DNA of 12,886 nucleotides from a bacterium (lineage in GTDB: Bacteria > Verrucomicrobiota > Verrucomicrobiia > Chthoniobacterales > Terrimicrobiaceae), in contig RFZT01000037.1 in NCBI GenBank assembly GCA_009920585.1, positions 1-12,886 on the forward strand. Direction: 5' to 3'. The translations under genes were made by a program, and so were the position numbers. How positions within the stretch are numbered: position 1 is the stretch's first letter; each line of letters begins with the position of its first letter. The notes below the pieces were generated by a model. The model saw only the letters and a program-made list of their open reading frames with translations. It had not been told where the DNA came from and did not search any database. Positions 1 through 6,750 of this stretch are shown in pieces.

Positions 1-500
1 ACGCTGGCTTCGATATCATGGATGCGGGATACCCAAGCGAGGATTTCAAGGCCGGGATAAAGGGTGCTGAGAATCTTTTTTGCGACAGCGGCCGCGGCGA
101 CGCGACCGATAGTTTCGCGCGCGGAGGAACGTCCGCCGCCCTCCCAGTTGCGAACGCCGTATTTGCTCTGGTAAGTGAAGTCCGCATGCGACGGGCGAAA
201 GTGGGTTTCCATTTCGCTGTAGGCCTCTGGCCTCGCATCCGTATTAGGAACAAAAATGGAGATCGGGGTGCCGAGTGTGACGCCACGAAAAACCCCAGAG
301 AGAATCTTGCAGGTGTCTTCCTCCTTACGAGGCGTGACGATATCGCTTTGGCCGGGCCTGCGACGGTCGAGGTCAGGTTGAATGTCCGCTTCGGACAGGG
401 GCAGTCGGGGAGGGCAACCATCGATCACCACTCCTACGCCGCCGCCATGTGACTCGCCCCAAGTCGAGATGCGAAATAATGTTCCAAATGTGCTGGCCAT
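1..500 (-). CDS. aroC: Chorismate synthase, 5' part (runs off left edge)
   Basis: Chorismate synthase makes chorismate from 5-enolpyruvylshikimate-3-phosphate, the last common step of aromatic amino acid synthesis; it needs reduced FMN and acts in the cytoplasm. The minus frame is open from ATG 498-500 to position 1 (166 complete codons); the remaining half or so of a typical 360-residue protein lies outside the window. Visible signatures are GESHG (residues 15-19, with active-site His18), DLDRRRPGQS (43-52), FRPSHADFTY (101-110, with the second conserved His at 105), and the YGVRNWEGGGRSSARET block that follows, which is the family's FMN/phosphate-binding signature. All key residues seen are intact. 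No Shine-Dalgarno is visible; the ATG just upstream is out of frame. A T-rich run lies 13-19 bases before the start (see terminator). Identification is essentially certain. Confidence 0.97.
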   Translation of the reverse strand, partial: MASTFGTLFRISTWGESHGGGVGVVIDGCPPRLPLSEADIQPDLDRRRPGQSDIVTPRKEEDTCKILSGVFRGVTLGTPISIFVPNTDARPEAYSEMETHFRPSHADFTYQSKYGVRNWEGGGRSSARETIGRVAAAAVAKKILSTLYPGLEILAWVSRIHDIEAS

Positions 501-512
501 GAATTGACCATT

Positions 513-562
513 AAAAAAACAGAAACCCGAGGAGCGATCACGCGAATAATTCAGGGCTCGGA
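513..562 (-). terminator. Possible Rho-independent terminator after tRNA-His
   Basis: On the minus strand, arms TCCGAG (557-562) and CTCGGG (526-531) can pair over six positions, including one terminal T-G pair. The loop is long (25 nt), and a T-rich tract follows, ending in seven T's (513-519). It starts 14 nt below the tRNA 3' end and ends 12 nt before the aroC start codon. The T tract supports termination; the long loop and short stem argue against an efficient one, so the tRNA and aroC could be partly co-transcribed. Confidence 0.4.
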
Positions 563-576
563 GGAAAAGAGAGAAA

Positions 577-652
577 TGGGGTGATCGACGGGACTCGAAC
601 CCGCAACAACCAGGACCACAACCTGGAGCTCTGCCATTGAGCTACGACCACC
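577..652 (-). tRNA. tRNA-His (anticodon GTG)
   Basis: Read on the minus strand the gene folds as a standard cloverleaf. The acceptor stem GTGGTCG (651-645) pairs with CGATCAC (587-581), with one G-T pair. The anticodon stem CCAGG/CCTGG holds loop TTGTGGT with anticodon GTG, and the T-arm contains GGGTTCGAGTCCC. The extra G at position 652 is the G-1 identity element of histidine tRNA; it faces discriminator C at 580, so G-1 is genomically encoded. The CCA end is also encoded (579-577). It decodes CAC and CAU. It stands alone, upstream of aroC. Confidence 0.97.
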
Positions 653-985
653 ATTTCATTCCCAACCGGAATGGGCTGAAGAACGCCTTTATTTCGATGC
701 TTTGGGCTTATTTGTCAACGCCGATTTTTGTGATGAGAAAACCGAAGCCCGGCGGGGCCCGAATCGTTTTCGGGATACGAAGGCGCTTCTGACCGACTCT
801 GGTGAAAGCTGGGTTGAGAATCTCCCGCGAAGGCGCGGAGGAGCGAAGCTGGGTAAATCATTCATAAAATGTAGGGACGCCGCACCGCTGGGGACCCAAA
901 CATCAGCCGCGCCGCGCCATCCTTACCAACTGGAGCGGGGATGTAGGCTGTGAGCGGAGTTACTAAATCCGCGCAACTGGATATT
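653..985. other. Gene-free stretch with tRNA leader and promoter candidate
   Basis: No convincing gene is visible. Directly upstream of the tRNA is a 6-bp hairpin, CATTCC (657-662) with GGAATG (668-673), which would lie in the precursor leader. Another perfect hairpin, CCCGAA/TTCGGG, sits at 758-774 without a T tract. A third, GCGGA/TCCGC at 954-972, lies just downstream of the minus-strand gene ending at 986 and also lacks a T tract. A plus-strand open frame at 702-953 has no recognisable protein features and is not called. Confidence 0.6.
688..718 (-). promoter_or_regulatory. Candidate sigma-70-type promoter for tRNA-His
   Basis: On the minus strand there is a perfect -35 TTGACA (718-713), followed by AATAAA (693-688) as a -10 matching TATAAT at four of six positions. 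The spacer is 19 nt, longer than ideal. The predicted start, about position 681, would give a leader of roughly 29 nt before the tRNA, containing the CATTCC/GGAATG hairpin. The perfect -35 and its position are the main support. Confidence 0.4.
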
Positions 986-1657
986 TTACTTCGGAGATTT
1001 TTTGGATCCCTTGACGGCTTTGGCTGATTTCGGGGCCTCCGCAGGCGCCTCATCTTGGGGTTCGTCCATCTCAGGGGAAAGCAGGGGGCCTGATGCCGGT
1101 TCGTCTATCTCGGGGGAAAAGAGGAGGCCTGGTGCCGGGTCCTCTTTTGCTGCCGCATCGGCGTTCATTTGCTCGAAGAGTTTGGCAGGATCGAAGGGTT
1201 CCTCCGCCGAGGAAGCGCCTTGGGCATTTTGAATTTCGGGGAGGAGCGGCTCAAACCCGGAGCTAGGCGTCGGCTTCGGTGTAGATTGGTAGGTGGGCTT
1301 TTCGGCCTCGGGAATTTTGACGATGAGTTGATCGATGATCTCAAAGATTTCCTCTTCCGCGCGGTTGAGGTCGGTGGCTTTGATCACGAAGGGTTCGCGG
1401 GAACCTTCGTCACCGTATTGGATCCAACCTTGGATGGAAGACTCTCGGGCGGCACCAGTCATACGGGAGTGCACAAGGGCGCTCGTCTTCTGAGTGCCAC
1501 TATCGGAAGTGAGGAGTACTTGGAGGGAGCTGGAGTTTTCGACGAAGTTCGTGAATCGCTTCAAGCTCCACTTACCACCTGTGGAGGGGGGGGCGGACAG
1601 CGCGTCCTTCAAAAAATTTTCCGCAATGGCGACAAATCCGAACGAGGTTAACTTCAT
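986..1657 (-). CDS. Protein of unknown function with acidic Pro-rich repeat tail
   Basis: A 223-residue protein I do not recognise. The first ~120 residues look folded, with mixed hydrophobic and charged stretches and an ordered segment around NRAEEEIFEIIDQLIVKI (residues ~98-115) that should form a helix. From ~120 on the sequence is disordered-looking: Pro, Glu, Ala and Ser rich, acidic, with two 13-residue tandem repeats carrying LFSPEIDEP and LLSPEMDEP, and a basic Lys/Ser tail (SAKAVKGSKKSPK). There is no signal peptide or membrane segment, so it is probably cytoplasmic. It is divergent from the response regulator at 1793, with a 135-bp gap. A perfect minus-strand TTGACA lies at 1698-1693, but no good -10 follows at standard spacing. 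No Shine-Dalgarno precedes ATG 1657. Coding is supported by frame length, sensible composition and the in-frame repeat; function is unknown. Confidence 0.72.
   Translation of the reverse strand: MKLTSFGFVAIAENFLKDALSAPPSTGGKWSLKRFTNFVENSSSLQVLLTSDSGTQKTSALVHSRMTGAARESSIQGWIQYGDEGSREPFVIKATDLNRAEEEIFEIIDQLIVKIPEAEKPTYQSTPKPTPSSGFEPLLPEIQNAQGASSAEEPFDPAKLFEQMNADAAAKEDPAPGLLFSPEIDEPASGPLLSPEMDEPQDEAPAEAPKSAKAVKGSKKSPK
1060..1137. repeat. Two-copy 39-bp in-frame tandem repeat
   Basis: Positions 1060-1098 and 1099-1137 are adjacent 39-bp units differing at six positions (33 of 39 identical). Because 39 is a multiple of three, each unit encodes 13 residues of the acidic tail of the minus-strand gene 986-1657, giving the SPEIDEP and SPEMDEP motifs. 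Four of the six differences are transitions at isolated positions, suggesting the duplication is not brand new and that the peptide has been roughly preserved. Confidence 0.85.
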
Positions 1658-1745
1658 AGGAATACAGTATCAACAATGCATTCGCTTGTCTCTGTCAAGT
1701 TCTGGCTACATGGGGATCTGCGTCGATCGATGGTGCAAACTTTTA

Positions 1746-1775
1746 TTGGCAATACGCAAAAGGGCCACGTATCAT
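1746..1775 (+). promoter_or_regulatory. Candidate sigma-70-type promoter of the response regulator
   Basis: TTGGCA (1746-1751; five of six to the -35 consensus) and TATCAT (1770-1775; five of six to the -10 consensus) are separated by 18 nt. The predicted start near 1782 leaves a leader of only about 11 nt before ATG 1793, which fits the absence of a Shine-Dalgarno. No sigma-54 type -24/-12 element is visible here. Confidence 0.5.
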
Positions 1776-1792
1776 GGTAGGCCAAATACTTA

Positions 1793-3226
1793 ATGGCGCT
1801 AGACCGCATACTGGTAGTCGATGACACCCCAATAATCAGAAAGACCCTCGAGGAACAACTCCGCGGAAAGCGGTATGCTGTATCCACGGCAGCCTCGTTG
1901 GCTGAAGCGGAAAAGCGATTTGCGTCGGGTCATTTCGACCTTGTTTTCTTGGACATGGAGCTTCCGGATGGCAACGGGAAGCTTTTTATCGAGAAGGTAT
2001 CCCATCTGGAGGACAAGCCTCTCGTGGTCATGATCACGGCCAATGGATCGGTCGAGACGGTGGTCGAGTGCATGCGCTCGGGGGCGTTTGATTACGTTCA
2101 AAAGCCATTCTCAAAAATGCAGATCGATCTGGTCTTGAAGAAGGCGGCGGAATTTCAGCGCGCCGTCAAGGTGACGGATTTTCTGAATCGGGCGAGTATT
2201 TCCAATCGCGAGATCATCGGCAAAAGCCCGGTCATCGTTCAACTTCGGGATTTGATCCACCGAGTCGGGCGAACCAATGCCACGGTGATGATCTGTGGTG
2301 AAAATGGAACCGGCAAAGAACTCGTCGCTAACGAAATTTTTCTCAATAGCAATCGCAGCAACAAGCCGTTCATTAAGGTGAACTGCGCGGCCATTTCGGA
2401 AGCCCTGATCGAGAGCGAGTTTTTCGGACACGAAAAAGGTTCCTTCACTGGTGCGACTGACCAGCGTGACGGGCGATTCGAGTTGGCTGATGGCGGTACG
2501 ATCTTGCTGGATGAGGTGAGCGAGATTTCTCTCGGTCTCCAGGCGAAACTCCTGCGAGTGCTCCAAGAGCGCGAATTCGAGAGGGTGGGGGGCAACAAGA
2601 CGATCAAAGTGGATGTTCGTGTGCTGGCCACAACGAACCGTGATCTATTAAAGGCCGTCGCTAAAGGCGAATTCCGCGAGGATCTTTACTATCGATTGAA
2701 TGTTTTTCCGCTCAGCGTTCCACCCTTAAGGGAGCGCGTGGGTGATGTGGAATTGCTGGCCAATCACTTTCTTGAGCGTTTCGCGAAGGAGCATGGGTTG
2801 AAAACGGGTGGGTTCTCTGAGAGCGCAATGAGGGGTCTCTTGGCTCACCACTGGCCGGGAAATGTGCGCGAGTTGCAGAATGTCGTTGAGCGTGCCGCTA
2901 TTCTCGCGGAAGAGAATGTGCCAATCAGCGCGGAGTTGATGGGGCTTGTGGCTCCGCCCGTTCCCGCCTCATCCGCTCCTCCGATTGCAGCGAAGGTGTC
3001 CGATGAGTCGCCCGCTGCGCAGACGGTTCCCGTTGCGTCTCCGTCCACCAATGGCGCGGTGATCCCACTCCACGAGATGGAAAAGCAGGCTATCCTCGAA
3101 GCTTTAAAGAAAACGGACGGCAACCGCACGCATGCGGCCGAACTCCTCCAGATCAGCATTCGTACGCTGCGAAACAAGTTGGCCGAATACCGGGTTCAGG
3201 AGACCGAAGAGCCAACGCTGAACTGA
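1793..3226 (+). CDS. NtrC-family sigma-54-dependent response regulator
   Basis: A 477-residue activator of the NtrC/AtoC type: on phosphorylation it would oligomerise, bind upstream DNA and use ATP to open sigma-54 RNA polymerase promoters. Receiver domain, residues ~4-120: acidic pair D10/D11, phosphoacceptor D54, T82 and K104. AAA+ domain, ~140-375: Walker A GENGTGKE (169-176), sigma-54 contact loop GSFTGA (216-221, a Ser variant of GAFTGA seen in many family members), Walker B GGTILLDE (234-241), and WPGNVREL (354-361). A Pro/Ala/Ser-rich linker (~383-425) leads to a Fis-type helix-turn-helix (~427-470, with GNRTHAAELL and RTLRNKL). All key residues are present, so it should be functional. 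No histidine kinase is adjacent, so partner and targets are unknown. It is convergent with the U32 gene, 11 bp apart. Confidence 0.95.
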   Translation: MALDRILVVDDTPIIRKTLEEQLRGKRYAVSTAASLAEAEKRFASGHFDLVFLDMELPDGNGKLFIEKVSHLEDKPLVVMITANGSVETVVECMRSGAFDYVQKPFSKMQIDLVLKKAAEFQRAVKVTDFLNRASISNREIIGKSPVIVQLRDLIHRVGRTNATVMICGENGTGKELVANEIFLNSNRSNKPFIKVNCAAISEALIESEFFGHEKGSFTGATDQRDGRFELADGGTILLDEVSEISLGLQAKLLRVLQEREFERVGGNKTIKVDVRVLATTNRDLLKAVAKGEFREDLYYRLNVFPLSVPPLRERVGDVELLANHFLERFAKEHGLKTGGFSESAMRGLLAHHWPGNVRELQNVVERAAILAEENVPISAELMGLVAPPVPASSAPPIAAKVSDESPAAQTVPVASPSTNGAVIPLHEMEKQAILEALKKTDGNRTHAAELLQISIRTLRNKLAEYRVQETEEPTLN

Positions 3227-3237
3227 GTATTGCGGCG

Positions 3238-5667
3238 CTATCCCGAGTAGGTGCCGCTAGTGACGCCGACTTGGCTGCTCGCGTGGAGTTCCCGATAGAG
3301 GCCCTTGCCGCTTTTGCGCGCGGAGAGCAGGTCACGGTAGGCTTGGATGACGAGCTTCGTTTCCTGAGCGCTTTCCTCGAGCAATTCGACTCGAAATCTT
3401 CGAAAGCCCGCTTGGAGGAAGTCGTCGAAAAAGGCAGCTCCGGTTTGCGCTGTGGCGTGAAAAAGTGTGTTGCGGCATCCGACGTCCGCTCGGAGCGGAT
3501 GCTCCACGCCGACGCGATCCTTCAAGTGCACGCGATGCTTCTCGCATGGGCGTCCGCAGTTGGTGTGGTCCGTGCCGCTGGAAAGAAACGCGGCGAAGAC
3601 GCAATGCTCCATGTGAAACATGGGCATGTGGTGATGGATCGTGAGCTCAAACCAATCGCTCGGTGCTTGCTTAAGAATCGCGAGGACTTGGGACGCATTG
3701 AGATCGTGGGAGAGGGTCAGTCGCTCCAAGCCACGGGCCATGAAAACGGAGGCTGTCGCGGGATTCGCGACATTAAGAGAGAAGTCACCGATGAGGCGAA
3801 GTGGGCTTTCAGAAAAATGAGAAATCCCGCCGATGTTGCGGATTAAAACGCCGTCGGGATTGGCATTTGCGATGAGTTTGAAAAAACCTTCTTCACCGGC
3901 TTTTTGAATGCGCGGGGTGGCGAGGAGGATTTGAGCGTTTCCGTGAGCCCTAGCCTGAGCCACCGCTTCCTTGTAGCGGCGGATGTCTTCATAATCGACA
4001 AGGATCTCCTCGACTCCCTCTTCAAGCGCGGCAAGGAGTTGCTCCTCGGAGCGGACGAGAACAGTGAGTTTCGGGGATGTGGTGGTCGGAGCGTTAATTG
4101 AGGGAAGGATCGAATCGAGTGAGGCTTGCGGTGCCGTTTGCCGTGGGGGTGTCGTCAGCTTGGCGACGAGTTCGCGGCGCATACGGTTCAACTCGGCGAT
4201 CGGCAGTATAACGGCTTCTGGAAGATCGACGTCAAGCGATCCCAAAAGAAACGGAGTTCCGCCGAGTTTGCCGAGTTGCATTCCAAGAGTGAGCTCGCAA
4301 AGCGGGCGAGTTCGGGCCGCCTCCAGTGGAACGCGGGAAAGAATGCGATGACCTTGGCAGTCGATAAAAAGCGGTTCGCCGACCCTGCCTCCCACCGAGA
4401 CATCAATGGGCTTGAGTCGGTTGGTGCGGGCTTCTAGATGGCCGGAAAATGTCTGTCTCAGCGCGCGGTCGAGTGCGGGATCGCTTGTTTTCCAAACGCG
4501 GGATCCGCGTGGGATTTTGGAAAATTGAATCTTTCCGTGTTCAAACGAGAGTTTTTTTCCAGAGACTTGGAAGAGCCGTCCGCCCTGCTCGTGCTCGGTA
4601 TTTCCGCCAGTATCAAAAACAATGCCATCTCCCGCCTTGAGTGGAACCGCGCAGGATTCCATTTCCACATGGTTGTGAGTGCAAGTGGAGACGAGCCCAA
4701 CGAAGGCCCCACGTTTTTTTCCGAAGCGGGCGCCAACGAGTTCCTGATGGTTCACGCCATGCATCCAGCCTTGGTATAGCCCCCGCGAAAATGTCATTTC
4801 GAGGCGATACCAATCTTCCGGAGCGGCTTTTTCAAAGCACCCACTCATTGCCGCATCAATCGTCTTTCGATAAACGGAAGTCACCGCAGCCACGTATTCC
4901 GGAGACTTCAATCGGCCCTCGATTTTAAAGGAGCAAACGCCGCGTTCGATGAGGGCGGGTATCTCGTTCACGGCCGCGAGATCTTGCGGAGAGAGAAGGT
5001 AACGTTTGTCGCCAAGATCACGGAGGACGCCATCCACAAGGAGTTGGTATGGCATTCTGCAGGCTTGAGCGCACTCGCCGCGGTTCGCGCTGCGTCGACC
5101 GAGGGCCTCACTGGTGAGGCATTGGCCCGAGTAGGCCACGCAAAGCGCCCCGTGAACAAACATCTCCAAAGGCAGGAGTGGTGGAAATTTTTCGAGTTCC
5201 CGAAGTGATAATTCGCGAGCGAGCACGACCTGCTTGACTCCGAGTCCGGCCGCAAAACGAACGCCCTCCGGCGAAGTGATTGTCATCTGAGTCGAGGCGT
5301 GCACACGCAGGTCGGGAAACATCCGGCGTGAAATCTCGGCGAGCCCGACATCTTGAATGATCACCGCATCGACTCCGGCATCATGCAGGGACTGAAGCTC
5401 GGCAACGGCATCAGGCAGTTCGTCCGTGAAGATCAGGACATTCAAAGTCACATAGGCTTTGACGCCGTGATTGTGGAGAAAGGCGACGATTTCGGGTAAT
5501 TCCTCTTCGCGGAAATTGTCCGCCCGCATGCGTGCATTGAAGCGGGTGAGGCCGAAAAAAACAGCATCCGCGCCATTGGCCACGGCGGCACGAAGGCAAT
5601 CCCAATCGCCCGCCGGGGAGAGCAACTCAGGCTCGAGCGGCGTGTTCATTTTTGTCTCTTCGGTCAT
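3238..5667 (-). CDS. Peptidase U32 family protein, RlhA-like (long form)
   Basis: An 809-residue U32-family protein closest in motifs to RlhA (YdcP), which hydroxylates C2501 of 23S rRNA in E. coli; the U32 'collagenase' name is historical. Evidence: ELLSPAG (14-20), NGADAVFFG (31-39), VHASTQMTI (122-130), VVLARELSL (147-155), then FVHGALCVAYSGQC (170-183) and RSANRGECAQACR (192-204), ending with FKIEGRLKSPEYV (247-259). Cysteines 176, 183, 199, 203 and 245 are candidate iron-sulphur ligands, as known for other U32 members. A further Cys-rich segment near the C-terminus (HTNCGRPCEKHRVHL) matches the end of RlhA. It is about 150 residues longer than E. coli RlhA. The start at 5667 lies 12 bp after the lipoprotein gene; ATG 5649 (Met7) is an equally possible start. 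rRNA modification is likely but the exact substrate is inferred. Confidence 0.9.
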   Translation of the reverse strand: MTEETKMNTPLEPELLSPAGDWDCLRAAVANGADAVFFGLTRFNARMRADNFREEELPEIVAFLHNHGVKAYVTLNVLIFTDELPDAVAELQSLHDAGVDAVIIQDVGLAEISRRMFPDLRVHASTQMTITSPEGVRFAAGLGVKQVVLARELSLRELEKFPPLLPLEMFVHGALCVAYSGQCLTSEALGRRSANRGECAQACRMPYQLLVDGVLRDLGDKRYLLSPQDLAAVNEIPALIERGVCSFKIEGRLKSPEYVAAVTSVYRKTIDAAMSGCFEKAAPEDWYRLEMTFSRGLYQGWMHGVNHQELVGARFGKKRGAFVGLVSTCTHNHVEMESCAVPLKAGDGIVFDTGGNTEHEQGGRLFQVSGKKLSFEHGKIQFSKIPRGSRVWKTSDPALDRALRQTFSGHLEARTNRLKPIDVSVGGRVGEPLFIDCQGHRILSRVPLEAARTRPLCELTLGMQLGKLGGTPFLLGSLDVDLPEAVILPIAELNRMRRELVAKLTTPPRQTAPQASLDSILPSINAPTTTSPKLTVLVRSEEQLLAALEEGVEEILVDYEDIRRYKEAVAQARAHGNAQILLATPRIQKAGEEGFFKLIANANPDGVLIRNIGGISHFSESPLRLIGDFSLNVANPATASVFMARGLERLTLSHDLNASQVLAILKQAPSDWFELTIHHHMPMFHMEHCVFAAFLSSGTDHTNCGRPCEKHRVHLKDRVGVEHPLRADVGCRNTLFHATAQTGAAFFDDFLQAGFRRFRVELLEESAQETKLVIQAYRDLLSARKSGKGLYRELHASSQVGVTSGTYSG

Positions 5668-5679
5668 GAGATTGCGTGG

Positions 5680-6195
5680 CTAGTGGACCGGTTTCATGAT
5701 GATCCGGATATCCGGTTTTTCCTGATCGTTAGTCACATAGATGGGCTCCGGTTTCGTGCTGATGAGTTCGTAGCCCTCGAGGACAAATTCAGGATAAAAT
5801 CGATCGCTCGCTGGTTCATAGACAGTTTCCCCGCTGAACTTCCCATTGAGACGGTAGATATAGTTGTTATCGAGACCGATTTTTCCCTGAGTTCGATCGG
5901 GAGCAAGTTTCTTCTGTTCGTTCAGCATCACCAGACGCGATGTAGTCCAGGGCTTACCGGGTTCCCGGATCCATCCCCACATTTTGTAATCGGTCTTAAA
6001 CATGCGGCGACCGATGAAGTAGTCTCCGGGCTTCTCGGTGAGAATCGCGGCATTCATTGCGGCGCGCGCTGGGGCGTCTGGGTCCACCGTTTGGCACGCA
6101 TCCAAAAAGAAGAGAGCGAATGTAGCAGCAAGAGCTTGGGTTAGCCGAACGAAGTTCATTGTAGTGCGAGGCAGTTGCAGAAAAGCGGAGGTCAT
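5680..6195 (-). CDS. Small lipoprotein of unknown function
   Basis: A 171-residue protein with a lipoprotein signal: a hydrophobic stretch followed by lipobox LDAC (residues 31-34), so it should be lipid-anchored at Cys34 outside the cytoplasmic membrane. The ATG at 6195 overlaps the mntR stop as ATGA, suggesting translational coupling. Met13 (6159) gives a more typical signal peptide (Arg5, hydrophobic core, Cys22), so the true start may be there. The mature part is hydrophilic and probably beta-rich, with YFIGRRMFKTDYKMWGW, a PDRTQGKIGLDNNYIYRLNGKF segment in two halves, and a C-terminal IRIIMKP; I recognise no family. It sits between mntR and the U32 gene in the same direction. Manganese-related or envelope roles would be guesses. 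Confidence 0.8.
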   Translation of the reverse strand: MTSAFLQLPRTTMNFVRLTQALAATFALFFLDACQTVDPDAPARAAMNAAILTEKPGDYFIGRRMFKTDYKMWGWIREPGKPWTTSRLVMLNEQKKLAPDRTQGKIGLDNNYIYRLNGKFSGETVYEPASDRFYPEFVLEGYELISTKPEPIYVTNDQEKPDIRIIMKPVH

Positions 6196-6632
6196 TCTGC
6201 TGTGGGTTTTTGGATGATCGAGGCGACCTTGGGATTCGAGTGGAGAAACTCCGTGAGGCGTTGGATGGCCTCGAGGGTTTCCGGGCTGATGTGGTGCTCC
6301 ATACCCTCGACATCATGGGCGATGACGCTAGGGGTGACTCCCAAAAGGGTAAAAAATTCCTCCAGCAGTTCATGGCGGCGGGCGATCGTTTGGGCAACAC
6401 TCAACCCAGAGGGAGTGAGAACGAGACCGCGGTATTTTTCGTATTTGATGAGGCCCTCGGCATCGAGTTTCTGGACCATATTGGTCACGCTGGCTTGCGA
6501 AATACCGAGGCGAGCGGCGATATCGACCACGCGGGCGTAGCCTTTTTCGTCCATTAATTCCATTATTCGCTCAAGGTAATCCTCAATCGCGGAAGTTGTT
6601 CCTAGCGTCGAGGGCGCAGTTTTGCCAGCCAT
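6192..6632 (-). CDS. mntR: Manganese-responsive DtxR-family repressor
   Basis: A 146-residue metal-dependent transcription regulator very like Bacillus subtilis MntR, aligning with an offset of ten residues. The N-terminal winged helix (~14-80) contains DIAARLGISQASVTNMVQKL as recognition helix region and YEKYRGLVLT as wing. The dimer and metal domain follows. All six MntR metal ligands are present: D18, E21, H87, E109, E112 and H113 (in DYLERI, RRHELLE and DVEGMEHH). There is no SH3-like third domain, as expected for MntR rather than DtxR/IdeR. When Mn is abundant it should repress uptake genes, but no mntH or ABC transporter lies in this window, so its targets are elsewhere. It overlaps the lipoprotein gene by four bases. 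A weak promoter (CTGACA 6667-6662, TAGTTT 6644-6639, spacer 17) would place the start at the ATG itself. Confidence 0.92.
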   Translation of the reverse strand: MAGKTAPSTLGTTSAIEDYLERIMELMDEKGYARVVDIAARLGISQASVTNMVQKLDAEGLIKYEKYRGLVLTPSGLSVAQTIARRHELLEEFFTLLGVTPSVIAHDVEGMEHHISPETLEAIQRLTEFLHSNPKVASIIQKPTAE

Positions 6633-6683
6633 TGAATCAAACTAACCCGAGGGCTTGGAATTGTCAGTCATTGTTTCCCGTGG

Positions 6684-6706
6684 GATTTCATTGCGGATTG
6701 GAAATC
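6684..6706. promoter_or_regulatory. Inverted repeat in the mntR-pyrG divergent gap
   Basis: GATTTC (6684-6689) and GAAATC (6701-6706) form perfect 6-bp arms around an 11-bp centre. It lies about 50 bp from each divergent start. It could be an operator for MntR autoregulation or chance; it does not obviously match the known B. subtilis MntR box. Confidence 0.22.
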
Positions 6707-6750
6707 GGGAGGCTGGATTTTTCTCGTAGCACTCCTTACTCTGCTTCCAC

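Noticed and set aside
18..452. Open frame of 144 codons on the plus strand
   Set aside because: It is antisense to the unmistakable aroC frame and has no recognisable protein features.
820..850. Motif like cgcgaaggcgcggagg, resembling short dispersed repeats of some genomes
   Set aside because: Only one copy in the window, so no repeat can be demonstrated here.
702..953. Plus-strand frame of 83 codons in the gene-free stretch
   Set aside because: Arg/Gly-rich composition with no domain features; it starts inside the tRNA promoter region.
1169..1651. Plus-strand frame of 160 codons
   Set aside because: Opposite the 986-1657 gene; Gly/Arg-rich and without recognisable motifs, whereas the minus frame has a plausible helix and an in-frame repeat tail.
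1658..1792. Sigma-54 promoter or regulator binding site for autoregulation
   Set aside because: No GG-N10-GC element with the right context and no convincing long palindrome was found.
3271..3846. Plus-strand frame of 191 codons
   Set aside because: Complement of the U32 gene, whose motifs are continuous on the other strand.
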